Positions 1 through 7,976 of a DNA stretch of 11,854 bases are shown one piece after another. The stretch comes from Euperipatoides rowelli (taxonomy: Eukaryota > Onychophora > Udeonychophora > Euonychophora > Peripatopsidae). The position numbers and the translations under genes are program-made. The stretch lies in NCBI GenBank assembly GCA_003024985.2, contig PXIH01S0006219.1; one strand, given 5' to 3'. Numbering within the stretch: the first letter of the stretch is position 1; every line of letters begins with the position of its first letter. The notes under the pieces were generated by a model. The model saw nothing but the letters and a program-made list of their open reading frames with translations. It had not been told where the DNA came from and did not search any database.

Positions 1-839
1 TATATTGTACTTTATAAACAGTTTGTTGTATTATACAGTATAGTGTATATTGTATATATAGCATGTACAGTATATTAAAAAGTTTCCCCTTTGTCAAGTA
101 ATTCTGTTCAAATAGCCAAAAAAAAAAATAGCTTATCAAATAAAATAGCTCCCCAAAAAAACATACGACTGGCCTGTGACATTCTTTGGAAATTTTATTT
201 GGCTGTCTTGATGTCAAATGATCTAGGCTATGACATAAAGATGGAAAAAAATTTTAAACTAAAAAAAATAATAAATAATATTGTTTAGCGATAAAAAAGA
301 ATTAAAAAAACAGTTGTTTAAAATATCAAAAAGTAAGTAGAGGTATCTATTTTATCAAAATGAGAGTGTTTGCTTATAATAGGTCCAAGATGTTTTAGAC
401 CATCTAGTGGACATTTTTAGCAATAATGTATGTCGAGAGAAGTGGCTTATTAGTTTTTAACTACTTATTTTTTACTTTGAATTTTTTTTTCAGCCATTAT
501 ATCCCAAAGGGGTAAAAAAAATAGTCATTAACAATGTTGAATTGCAATAGTGATTTGCCATCACACTAAACAGATTAAAACAGCTCCTTGCTAATGCAAA
601 TGTCAGTTAATGGACATTAACACAAAATACTTAAATTAATGGGAAACAAATTACAATTGCGCTATCAATCACAATATAAAAACTCAAACATTTTATTGTT
701 TATATTCAGTATCTATATATGAAATTTTCACTTTCTGTCTTTTGGTCTGTGTATGATACATCAATTTAATTAACCAATCAAAGTTTGTCTTTCTCAGAAG
801 ATATGAAGCATTTAGAGCCTTAATTACATTTAAATCATT

Positions 840-1089
840 ATGTCGGATAAAAAAAAGAAAACATTCAGCACAAATTGGAGAAATATTGAACCTTAATTTT
901 TTTTTTGAAGAAATAATAGTGCAAACAAGCTTAGAATTGAAGCCTTGTAGGCGATTTTTGACAGCTAGCTGCTTTCAACTAGTTTATGAACATTTTCAAC
1001 CAGATACTTTAGGCTTAAAGAGAACAGATCTTACTAAAAGTTTAATCAATGAAGATAGTTACAAAGTGAAAGTAAATTTAATTCAGTAA
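840..1089 (+). pseudogene. Possible broken small coding sequence, function unknown
   Basis: ATG at 840 opens MSDKKKKTFSTNWRNIEP and then hits TAA at 894-896. Beside it, in another frame across a run of ten T, a frame stays open from 886 to 1086. It includes LELKPCRRFLTASCF and LGLKRTDLTKSLINED, which are less biased to Lys/Asn/Ile/Phe than chance AT-rich frames. One slip in the T run would join them. I do not recognise the protein. It could be a decayed transposase or retrocopy piece, or chance. No start in good context, splice sites or family motif supports an active gene. Confidence 0.25.
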
Positions 1090-1216
1090 CATAGTTTATT
1101 TGGTTTCTTTTAAATTTAAATCTCAATTAAATGGAATATTAAGTGTATAAAAGAAAAAGAAAAAAATTATAGTATTAAGCTACGTCAAAGTTGAAATTGT
1201 TCTATTTAAAAAAAAT

Positions 1217-1477
1217 ATATATGAAGAGTCCTGGGGAAAACGATCACCGTCACAACAGTTGAATTAAAGAGCGCAACAAGAGCTTTCTGAAAGCTCTTGT
1301 TGTACTATTTAACTCAATAGTATCAAAACAGGGGAAAGAAGATCATAGTACCAATGAATGTACGTCAAATATATTCATCATAGGGGCATAGTATTGAGAG
1401 GTAAACTTTGTTTTTAATTTTTCTCAAAAATATACTTTTGTGACTATGATCGTTTTTCCCCTGTACCCTTCATATAT
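1217..1477. mobile_element. MITE-like element with imperfect terminal inverted repeats
   Basis: The left arm 1217-1255 and the reverse complement of the right arm 1438-1477 align with about 5 mismatches and 1 gap in 40 positions. The shared core is ATATATGAAG, then GGGGAAAA-CGATCA, then GTCACAA. The element is about 261 bp and has no coding capacity. Internally it carries a perfect hairpin (1274-1302) and a third copy of the arm core at 1328-1350 (ACAGGGGAAAGAAGATCATA). This is the structure of a non-autonomous DNA transposon, probably old. The outer ends run into TATATA sequence, so the target-site duplication and superfamily cannot be read. Confidence 0.65.
1274..1302. repeat. Perfect 13-bp hairpin inside the MITE-like element
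   Basis: The arm CAACAAGAGCTTT (1274-1286) is followed by CTG and its exact reverse complement AAAGCTCTTGTTG (1290-1302). An outer pair, 1259-1268 and 1308-1317 (TTGAATTAAA against TTTAACTCAA), adds ten more pairs with one mismatch. It sits between the left arm and the internal arm copy of the element. Confidence 0.85.
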
Positions 1478-1748
1478 TAATTTTAGTATTTAACTTTATT
1501 TGGACTGTTCCAATTAACAGATAATATTTTTAATAAATAAAGTCTTAATAGTTCGTGTCATTTTTGATGTGTTTTTATATACAGTGAGTTCAATACTGTT
1601 AGTTCTTAATGCTGCAAAAATCTTTCAGCCTTGGATATGATTTTTGGGCAAGAGAGGGAAGGAGAAAAGCTTAGTTGAAGAAAGAAAACTGAAATAAAAT
1701 TGTTTTCATCATTTTTAAAATAATAATACAAATGACAAGCAAAATGCC

Positions 1749-1754
1749 TTTATT
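1749..1754 (-). promoter_or_regulatory. Possible polyadenylation signal AATAAA
   Basis: AATAAA on the minus strand, followed downstream by a GT/T-rich stretch (GCTTGTCATTTGTATT). It would fit the 3' end of a transcript using the frame that stops at 1945. The hexamer is common by chance in sequence this AT-rich, so it only counts together with that frame. Confidence 0.2.
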
Positions 1755-1809
1755 CCTGCATATAACACAAAAACTACATAAGTGAAAATGTGCATATTCG
1801 TAAGACTAG

Positions 1810-1935
1810 TTACTCCACCTCAACCACTCATCCTTGCAAAATGATGTTGAATTACTTGAAAGCATTGCTAAAGCAGATCCAACAGATGCTATTTTAAGAT
1901 CCTATGATTTTTCTCCCCTGGGGATGAATTTTTGA
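1810..1935 (+). other. Short coding-like open frame, unrecognised
   Basis: A 41-codon frame runs from just after a TAG at 1807 to TGA at 1933-1935. Its second half, NDVELLESIAKADPTDAILR then SYDFSPLGMNF, has a balanced amino-acid mix that is unusual for this AT-rich background. There is no Met at a sensible start and no recognisable domain. It faces the minus-strand frame ending at 1945, only about ten bases away. It may be a fossil exon or pseudogene fragment, or an accident of a GC-richer patch. Confidence 0.2.
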
Positions 1936-1944
1936 AAATTTAGG

Positions 1945-2076
1945 TTAAAAGGAGTACTGAGGTTTGCTGGCCAACTGTATAGAAAATTCCAGAGCTCCAA
2001 TTACTGCAGAAACAGCAAGGCAAAATGTCATGTGAGCTAGTCTCATATAAATTGGACTAGAACTGGACTCAGTTAG
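1945..2076 (-). other. Possible terminal exon: short frame with one hydrophobic segment
   Basis: Minus-strand frame of 43 codons ending at TAA 1947-1945. It reads SSSSPIYMRLAHMTF, then a hydrophobic stretch CLAVSAVIGALEFSI that could span a membrane, then QLASKPQYSF and stop. A branch-like CTAACTAAC and a TTCTAG acceptor (AG at 2058-2057) lie just upstream. An AATAAA signal lies about 190 bases downstream. The acceptor would enter this frame in phase 2, so it does not continue the phase-0 BLTP1 exon in this frame. It could belong to a nested gene or a retrocopy, or be chance. I do not recognise the protein. Confidence 0.25.
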
Positions 2077-2317
2077 TTAGGGTGGGTACCCATGATACTA
2101 GGCTGGTTTGTATCTAATATGTGCCAGTNGGCCAAATTAAAATATATTATACTAAACCTTCTGTATGTACTGTTTCTTCCAATAATGACACTCTACAGTC
2201 ATAATACAGAAACATTTTGAAAACATATTTGTAGACACTAGGTGGCTTTATTTGCTAATACAATTAGAAAAGTTAAGATAAATAATATAAACAGATTAAT
2301 ATTGCAACCATACTTAC

Positions 2318-2563
2318 TTTCATGAATACTTTCTGTACAAAAACCAGGTGATTGAGTAAATCTGTAGTCAGGCTGTGTTCAAAAGATCCAATTTCTGCAA
2401 CGGCATTCAGATAATTACCTTCTCGAAGAACTACACCTTCACTGAACTGAGTATTGTCATATTTAGGAGTTCCACTGATGTCCTGTATGTACTCGGCTGA
2501 TAGAAGAACAGGGGGCAGGTCAATACTGGCTGAAGAGGGAAGATTAGCTTCTAATGTTTGGAT
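2318..2563 (-). CDS. BLTP1: BLTP1-like exon (most conserved segment in the window)
   Basis: Internal exon of 246 nt, 82 codons, phase 0 at both ends. The acceptor is TTTTCTCAATTTCAG|ATC; the donor is ATGAAA|GTAAGT, a near-ideal consensus. The translation starts IQTLEANLPSSASIDLPPV, passes through AEYIQDISGTPKYD, and ends in SFEHSLTTDLLNHLVFVQKV then FMK. The EANLP-SASIDLP and FEH-LTTDLLNHLVFVQKVFMK stretches are the strongest recognition of BLTP1/KIAA1109 here (fragile-site-associated C-terminal region). The reading frame could extend upstream to a Met at 2608 and downstream to a stop at 2273, but both extensions run into intron across good splice sites. In relatives the protein continues for several hundred residues after this point, so at least one more exon lies left of the window. 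Confidence 0.9.
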
Positions 2564-3727
2564 CTGAAATTGAGAAAAAATAAAATCAATTTTAAACATA
2601 GAATGCATTTCTGTTTCCCCATATCAATATATTTCAAAACTTAATTTACTAAATTATAACTTTAGAATTAAAAGATGGTCTAAATGAGCATTTGACTGAT
2701 TGATGAGGGCAAAGAAATCGAAATGGTATATAAGAGAGTGATACAATTGGCTAAGAAAAATGATGATTAGATTAAATTATTTGGGCTTTTTGGAAAGGGA
2801 AAATGATTAATTTAATAAAAGGGATAGATTATAAAAAAAATGGGATGGATTACAAAAAATGGGCTAAGCAAATAGATAATTAAGGAGGAGGGAAGCGAAA
2901 GTGGGTTGTGGGAATTGGTACAGTAAGGAAAAAAAACAGAATTACATAAAAATAAAGGAAATATTAGGGAAGAAGGAAATTTGTATGGGAATGATAGAGG
3001 GAGTGAACTATTATTTCAAACTAGAGCAGGTAGTCTTAAAACTAGGGTTAGATTGAAGATGATTTAAAATGTAGACTTTGTAGGGAGGAATATGGTTTAG
3101 AGCATATGTTATTAAATTATTTGAAGCTGATGGGAGAAAGGAGTAAAATATTTAAAGAAGGGGGAATAAACTGGGATGGGATGAAAGATAAAGAGGGTTT
3201 TAGTAAATGGCTCGGCTTTGAAGGAGGGGGTTGGGTTGAATGGGTAAAGGGGCTGTTAGTTGAATGATTAAGATTAATGAATTGAAGAGTTTGGGTTTTT
3301 TTCTTTTCTTTTGGTCTGATTCTAAGAATGACTCTGGGGATAAGGAGGTGCCAGTGAGAATCATATCATATGTGCATAATCCCATCTTATCAGGTTAATA
3401 TCAATATTACATACTGTTTTTTTTTCTTCCAGTTTAAACATTTTGTTTATCAAATTATTGCATATATTTATGCTGTCACTAAAAAGATATTGTCCTTAGC
3501 TATTTTGTTAAATTTAATTCCCAACTCTAAAAATTAATCTTTTACTTTTAACTGAATAAATCAGGGGGTTATTTTAATTAATTCTTTTTAACAATTTTTC
3601 TTTAACAATTTTATTTGAAAATAAAAATAAATTCTATTTTCATTGCATTTTACCTTTTAATTTAGGTTTTTTAAATCGGGTCATTAATTTTAAATAGTCA
3701 AATCTAGATTGACATTAGCAACTATAC
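2564..3727 (-). other. BLTP1-like intron, 1164 bp
   Basis: Bounded by TCTAAG|GTATAG and TTTCAG. About 2690-3290 is purine-rich on the plus strand and contains a non-LTR retrotransposon relic lying opposite to the host gene. The 3300-3727 part is T-rich, unremarkable sequence. Confidence 0.8.
2927..3267 (+). pseudogene. Non-LTR retrotransposon C-terminal remnant with decayed zinc motif
   Basis: Two plus-strand frames overlap near 3052-3064 and join by one frameshift. The first (2927-3064) includes GSELLFQTRAGSLKTRVRLK. The second (3052-3264, stop 3265-3267) begins just before CRLCREEYGLEHMLLNY and ends in WVEWVKGLLVE. The segment fits C-x2-C-x7-H-x4-C, the zinc motif after the reverse transcriptase in many LINE-type polymerases, except that the last Cys is Tyr (TAT, one transition from TGT). 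The ...LKTR-R-K...CRLC layout is also typical of LINE tails. It lies antisense to the host gene, in a purine-rich block starting near 2690. No full reverse transcriptase core is present, so it cannot move by itself. The clade is unknown. Confidence 0.6.
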
Positions 3728-3817
3728 CTTAGATTCAAAGCTAAGGGAATGAGTGGGGAGGTCTACTGTAAACTTTGCTTTATTTCCAGTCACACCAATA
3801 CTGACCACTTCACCCAT
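3728..3817 (-). CDS. BLTP1: BLTP1-like exon (30 codons)
   Basis: Short internal exon of exactly 90 nt in phase 0/0, so skipping it would keep the frame. The acceptor is TTTTTTTTTTAG|ATG and the donor is TCTAAG|GTATAG. It encodes MGEVVSIGVTGNKAKFTV followed by DLPTHSLSFESK. The Met is internal, not a start codon. The GVTG-KAKFTVDLP-HSLSF pattern matches what I recall of the conserved BLTP1 stretch just after ...SLRAQYK, and the alternating pattern suggests two beta-strands of a lipid-groove module. GC content is 38 of 90 (42%), clearly above the flanking intron. The ORF is too short to stand out alone; it was placed by splice sites, phase and family continuity. Confidence 0.83.
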
Positions 3818-5279
3818 CTAAAAAAAAAAGATACATCAGTTGAACTAGTCAATTTTAGATTTTTAAAAAAAAAAACTAAGTGCAAAAAAGTAACATTATT
3901 TACCAACATCTGATTTTTTTTAACCTTACAATAAAAAATTTTTAAAAATCACAATAAACAAACATTTTTTATTAAAGTCTTCAGAAGGGATATTTGAGAC
4001 TCTATTTCTTAAGCCATGTTTAGATGAGATATGACTAACTGCAATAAACGATTTTGAGCAATATGCTAAATTTGTCACAATATTATTTTGATTTTTTGAC
4101 TGCTGTTTAAAAAATTTTTGAATAACATGAACTAAACAAATATGATTTTCATTAAAATGCTTTAGGAGGATATGACTTTGGACATTAAAGTATATTTTGG
4201 TGGTGTAATGATTAAAGAGAATGTAAAATATAATAGAAAATTAGTGTTGCTTTTTTTATGTGGAAAAATACAGCATTGAGATGAAGGACAGGAGAAAAAT
4301 GTGTTGAAATTTTAGATAAAAAAATTATGACTGAAGGATAAGTGATATTTATTTATTATATGGAATTAGGACTTTCACCTAAGGGTGATCCTCCAAGTTT
4401 GTTACATAATAATAATTCTGGAGATTGTATGAAAGAAATAAGTATAAAGCATATCAATGGAAGGAGGGGAGGAAGATGAAGTCAGAGGGAAAAGGTTTAA
4501 GATCAAGGTATTCAATGCTTAAAACTTTGTTTCTAATATATTTTGGTTGGTAAAGAAAGAGGGGCTATGGAAGAGTTATATGCATGGAAAATTCTAACAA
4601 TGATCTAAACATGAAAGAAATGGTTTAATGGCTGGGTGTGAAGATGGGGAAAAGTTTGAATTAGAATTTAGAGCAGATATGCCAAATTTAATGTGGATAA
4701 AAGGGAGGGAGGTGTTAAATGGTTTATATTAAGGAAAGGGATGGGTAAAATGGAGTATGATTATCTAGGGATTAGAATGAAGAAAGATAATGATTAATAG
4801 AATGAATAGGAAAATAAAGTAATATGTAAAGTGAATAGAAAGAGATGAGTGATTAAGAGAGCTGCATAAAATGAGCATCATACAAGTGTGTGGCAATTCC
4901 TGGGGGATGTGCGGCAATGGGGTTCTAGCTATGACAGCAGTGGATGGAAGAAAGTTGGAAAAGATTCGAAAAGAATGACAGAGAAGTATGTTAAGGGAGA
5001 GAGAAGACACTGTAACAGCCAAGTTTGAAGGTTAACCTGGTCTATTGTAGTCTTGGTAATCTTTAATAGTAAATAGCCTATAAAATATTGTTATAACATC
5101 TTAAACATTTTGATTATAAAATCATAACATACTTTGTATTTGAGAAATTCAAAACATAATCAGATGAAATCCGAAACAAGTCTTGTTTTTTTTATTACCG
5201 CAACCAAGCTGAAGTAACATAATGATGATAATAGATTAGAATACATTTAGTAAAATCATATGGGTATTTATATTATTAC
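3818..5279 (-). other. BLTP1-like intron, 1462 bp
   Basis: Bounded by TATAAG|GTAATA and TTTTAG. The half next to the 3728-3817 exon is AT-rich and featureless. From about 4260 to 5030 the plus strand becomes purine-rich (G and A), unlike the rest of the window, and carries short retroelement-like frames described separately. Confidence 0.8.
4360..5030 (+). mobile_element. GA-rich block, probable second retroelement remnant
   Basis: The plus strand turns purine-rich here, as at 2690-3290. Short open frames follow one another. 4360-4479 gives MELGLSPKGDPPSLLHNN and continues to a Gly/Arg-rich end. 4604-4729 includes CEDGEKFELEFRADMPNLMW, which resembles in layout the GSELLFQTRAGSLKTRV part of the relic at 2927. 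A GC-richer stretch follows at 4880-4960. Stops and shifts separate the pieces. I infer a decayed non-LTR element in the same orientation as the first; no catalytic motif survives that I can identify. Confidence 0.35.
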
Positions 5280-5463
5280 CTTATATTGTGCTCTTAGAGA
5301 GGGCAAGAGTGAAGCTTCCACAGCCAAGCTATCCAGGACAATGCTGAAGTGGACCACAATAGATTTAACAGGCAAATGTTTGGCTGGCAGTCTGTCACGG
5401 CTGGTAGTCAAATCTTCATATTTGGGTGACCTTGCTGGAAGACCATCTATTTCTTCACTTGTT
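5280..5463 (-). CDS. BLTP1: BLTP1-like exon (bridge-like lipid transfer protein, C-terminal region)
   Basis: Internal exon of 184 nt. It starts with the A that completes an AG|A arginine codon from the previous exon and then has 61 codons, ending in phase 0 after AAG. The acceptor is a long T tract then AATAG; the donor is TATAAG|GTAATA. The first half is hydrophilic and probably a linker (TSEEIDGLPARSPKYEDLTT). The second half is beta-rich, with VKSIVVHFSIVLDSLAVEAS, and ends LLPSLRAQYK, which I recognise as a conserved BLTP1 segment leading into the next exon. An overlapping plus-strand frame (5260-5496) is a shadow: it lacks splice logic and family resemblance. The exon lies between introns of 3579 and 1462 bp. 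Confidence 0.87.
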
Positions 5464-5802
5464 CTATTAAAAAAAATAATCATTGTAATTCCATAATGAA
5501 TTAAAATTATGCAATGGATCATTATTGTAATCCATATTTGTTTTTCTTTTTAGTTTTGTTTTAGAAATTTTGATTATTCAAGGAGTTAAAAAAGGGAGAT
5601 TCATATGGCAATATTTATTTTTTGTTATTTGAAAGAAGTTTGAATTCAAAATTTTAATGTTTACTGATAAAAATATTATGGGAAATGGACTAAATCAATT
5701 CTTAAAGGCAACTACCCAATTGTTTCCACCCACAAGCTATAACTCAGTCTAATATCATTTTCTATTTTTGTTAGAATTGTTAAATGTACGAGTTTAACTG
5801 CC

Positions 5803-5824
5803 AACTGATATTTTAATATCAGTT
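5803..5824. repeat. Perfect 10-bp hairpin followed by T run
   Basis: AACTGATATT (5803-5812), two T, then its exact reverse complement AATATCAGTT (5815-5824), running into a T tract. It is intronic. No function is implied; small AT palindromes are common here, but this one is perfect. Confidence 0.8.
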
Positions 5825-6522
5825 TTTTTTTAATCTTTAAAATCCCTTAAAATTTATGAAAATATTAAAATTATTAGCTCCCCTTTAAATATTGTATTCT
5901 ATAGAGAATAGTAATTATCATGGTCATGTAAAATATGATACAGGAAACCCCAAATAAGTTTGATTGGAACATAAATTTACATATAAAACTAAACAATATT
6001 TATCATTTTATCATTTAAAAAAATGTAACATCTACATTGATTTAAATGAAAACTCATCATAAACATTTCAACCCTCTCTTTCATTGACAAATAAAGACAG
6101 TCTATCTACATACTTCGTTTATTTGAAATTTTATGTTTTCTCTTCGTTTTGAAATCTGGCAGTTCTAAAATTAACTAAAATATAACATCAAAAGTTACAG
6201 TTAAGAAAAATATAACAAATTGTTCCCATTTTTCGGTGGAAGTAAATGATAGAGTAGACCCTCCCACAGGTATCAACATAAATCCCCCTAAAGTGATGGA
6301 ATATGATTTATAGCAACTACATGAGGCAGTGACTGAAAAACATGGATCTTATACATCAATATAGCATCATTATTGGGTAGGCTAAGATTGAAGAAATTAA
6401 ATTGATAATAAATGAAAAATTATTATTATTGGTAATAACGACGGAAATTTGGCTAGTTGATGAATATCAATTTCCATTGCTTAATGAGTTGAGGGTTTAT
6501 ATAGGAAAAATCGAAATAAAGT

Positions 6523-6534
6523 GGGGGGGGGGGG
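6523..6534. repeat. Homopolymer of 12 G
   Basis: A run of twelve G in an otherwise AT-rich intron, the only long G run in the window. Its length may be uncertain because of sequencing. Confidence 0.9.
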
Positions 6535-6731
6535 TGGACTAGTGCTTGTTTTTTAAAAAACGTTTTAACATAAACAGTACACATGTTGATTTAGAAACCT
6601 TTAACACTGTACTGATTGGTTTGTTGTTTTATTAAATGGGAGGGAACCATATTGTTTATTGGGTTATCCTAACACCCACTTTCAGCTAATCAGGACTACT
6701 GGGTTCCACCAACAAGACTAAAGATGGTTTG

Positions 6732-6757
6732 ACATTTCAATCATTCAATTGAAATGT
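6732..6757. repeat. Perfect 10-bp inverted repeat
   Basis: ACATTTCAAT (6732-6741), a six-base loop CATTCA, then ATTGAAATGT (6748-6757). Intronic, no known function. Confidence 0.8.
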
Positions 6758-7234
6758 TTACTTCTTTTGAAAGATCTTTTATTATTTGGAAATGTTCTTT
6801 TATAATTTATGCAGCTTTACTTGTGTTTTGTTTGTGAAATAATTCCGATAAGATCATTAAATGATATAATGGTAAATATTCACTGCTTCATTTGTCCTCA
6901 AATGATCACTTGTGAAATATGTATTTTTGAGAGTAGGCCTACTATAAAAATATACCTTCATCTGTTTACATTTTATAATCACAAATATATTATATATATT
7001 TGCTATTACACATGTAGGGTTGTATTTACAATGTGACAAATTTATTTGTTCTGTAGGTACATACTGTATTTAAAGTTAGATATATAAGTATATACTATTT
7101 TTTTTTCTTTTCTTGTATTATATTGTATATTTTTGATATGTTTAGTTTATTACTCTTGGTTATTATTGTGTTTTGACTATTAGGCTATATTAAGTTTTAG
7201 TCTGTAATTATATTTTTAGATAACTCAACTGTAC

Positions 7235-7285
7235 AAACCCTTTGGGTTTAAATCTTTTAGAAATAAATATAATAAATAAATAAAT
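7235..7285 (+). mobile_element. Possible 3' tail of a non-LTR retroelement
   Basis: A small stem-loop AAACCC-TTT-GGGTTT (7235-7249), a short spacer, then an AAATAA/TAAA simple repeat ending near 7285. A terminal hairpin followed by a short simple repeat is the usual 3' end of several LINE and LINE-dependent SINE groups. The T-rich sequence before it (from about 7020) may be the element's 3' untranslated part. No coding remnant adjoins it, so the call rests on the tail alone. Confidence 0.4.
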
Positions 7286-7317
7286 CACATTAAAATATTT
7301 TTAATACATATATAGTA

Positions 7318-7365
7318 ATATTAACACTGGCAAGATAATCTAATGATGTTTGACAGTGTTAATAT
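7318..7365. repeat. 12-bp inverted repeat with 24-base loop
   Basis: ATATTAACACTG (7318-7329) and its exact reverse complement CAGTGTTAATAT (7354-7365). It lies about 55 bases before the first copy of the direct repeat at 7421. Confidence 0.8.
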
Positions 7366-7420
7366 AATTTAATCTGGTATATGAAAAAATTAGATATATT
7401 TAATAAGGATGTGGTCATAC

Positions 7421-7494
7421 TACTTTATATTGACAAAAGGAAATAAGTTAGAATTTATTTTGAATCAAATTTTACTTGAATTACTTAAATCAAT
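7421..7494. repeat. Direct repeat, copy 1 (74 bp)
   Basis: Begins TACTTTATATTGACAAAAGG and ends TTACTTGAATTACTTAAATC followed by AAT. It matches 7904-7976 in the same orientation with only a handful of differences and one indel. Confidence 0.85.
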
Positions 7495-7903
7495 ATAAGC
7501 ATTGTTTATATTTTATATTCTCTGTTGTGACCTAGGCTTCATTCAAAATTTAGGGTGAAGACTCTACCTTATTATATTCCGATAAAATGCAGAGAAGTTT
7601 TTAAGTATAAGTGATTGAAAATTTCATTTATGCAATCTATTCAATTACTTTCTGATGTATATATCACACTTTGAAAAGTATGGTAGCACATGCAGAGCCA
7701 CCCAAGGAATTAAAAACTCTCTCAAAATTTTTAAAACAGATTTCCCTATACCAGCACTAAGGACTTTTTTCAATTTGTGGATATTTGACTATCAAAATTT
7801 GATCACCATTGGATATAAAAATTATTGGTTGATATCACATGATGCCAACTTTAGAATACATCAAACCGTTGTTACAATAAACATTAGTTTAGTTGGGCTA
7901 TAG

Positions 7904-7976
7904 TACTTTATATTGACAAAAGGAGTAAATTAGAATTGATTTTGAATTAAATTTTACTTGAATTACTTAAACCAAT
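7904..7976. repeat. Direct repeat, copy 2 (73 bp)
   Basis: Same-orientation copy of 7421-7494, 483 bases further on. The 409 bases between the copies contain a plus-strand frame (7655-7903) whose stop abuts this copy; that frame has no recognisable motif. The arrangement could be the ends of a small element or a local duplication. Confidence 0.85.

Larger units (their letters stand above)
1..2317 (-). other. BLTP1-like intron, start only (at least 2317 bp)
   Basis: Begins at the GTAAGT donor at 2317-2312. The acceptor is not in the window: I looked for a minus-strand phase-0 exon continuing the conserved ...FVQKVFMK segment and found none. The intron contains a MITE-like element (1217-1477), a broken frame (840-1089), and a patch at 1810-2076 with coding-like frames. 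The first 800 bases are A/T-rich with no gene I can support. Confidence 0.7.

Noticed and set aside
91-288. 65-codon plus-strand frame
   Set aside because: It does not start with ATG, is Lys/Asn/Ile rich, and looks like chance AT-rich sequence.
1217-1477. CRISPR or riboswitch-like reading of the repeated arms and hairpin
   Set aside because: Only three arm copies, one of them inverted, without regular spacers, in a eukaryotic intron; a transposon structure explains them.
2564-2608. Upstream extension of the 2318-2563 exon to a Met at 2608
   Set aside because: The extra residues come from the polypyrimidine tract and acceptor. The phase-0 join to the 3728 exon is better supported.
3200-3385. 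61-codon minus-strand frame
   Set aside because: It lies antisense to the retroelement relic, with no motif and no splice context.
4765-5022. 85-codon minus-strand frame rich in Ser, Leu, Phe and Ile
   Set aside because: It is the pyrimidine-rich complement of the GA-rich block, which opens frames by composition. No acceptor, donor or family signal was seen, and the BLTP1 phases do not need it.
5260-5496. 78-codon plus-strand frame
   Set aside because: It overlaps the well-supported minus-strand exon at 5280-5463 and is its antisense shadow.
5803-5834. Hairpin plus T run as a rho-independent terminator
   Set aside because: The stem is AT-rich and the setting is a eukaryotic intron, where such terminators do not apply.
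6809-7039. Overlapping frames on both strands, rich in Tyr, Ile and Cys
   Set aside because: Both are typical of TATA-rich sequence. They have no motifs and no splice structure.
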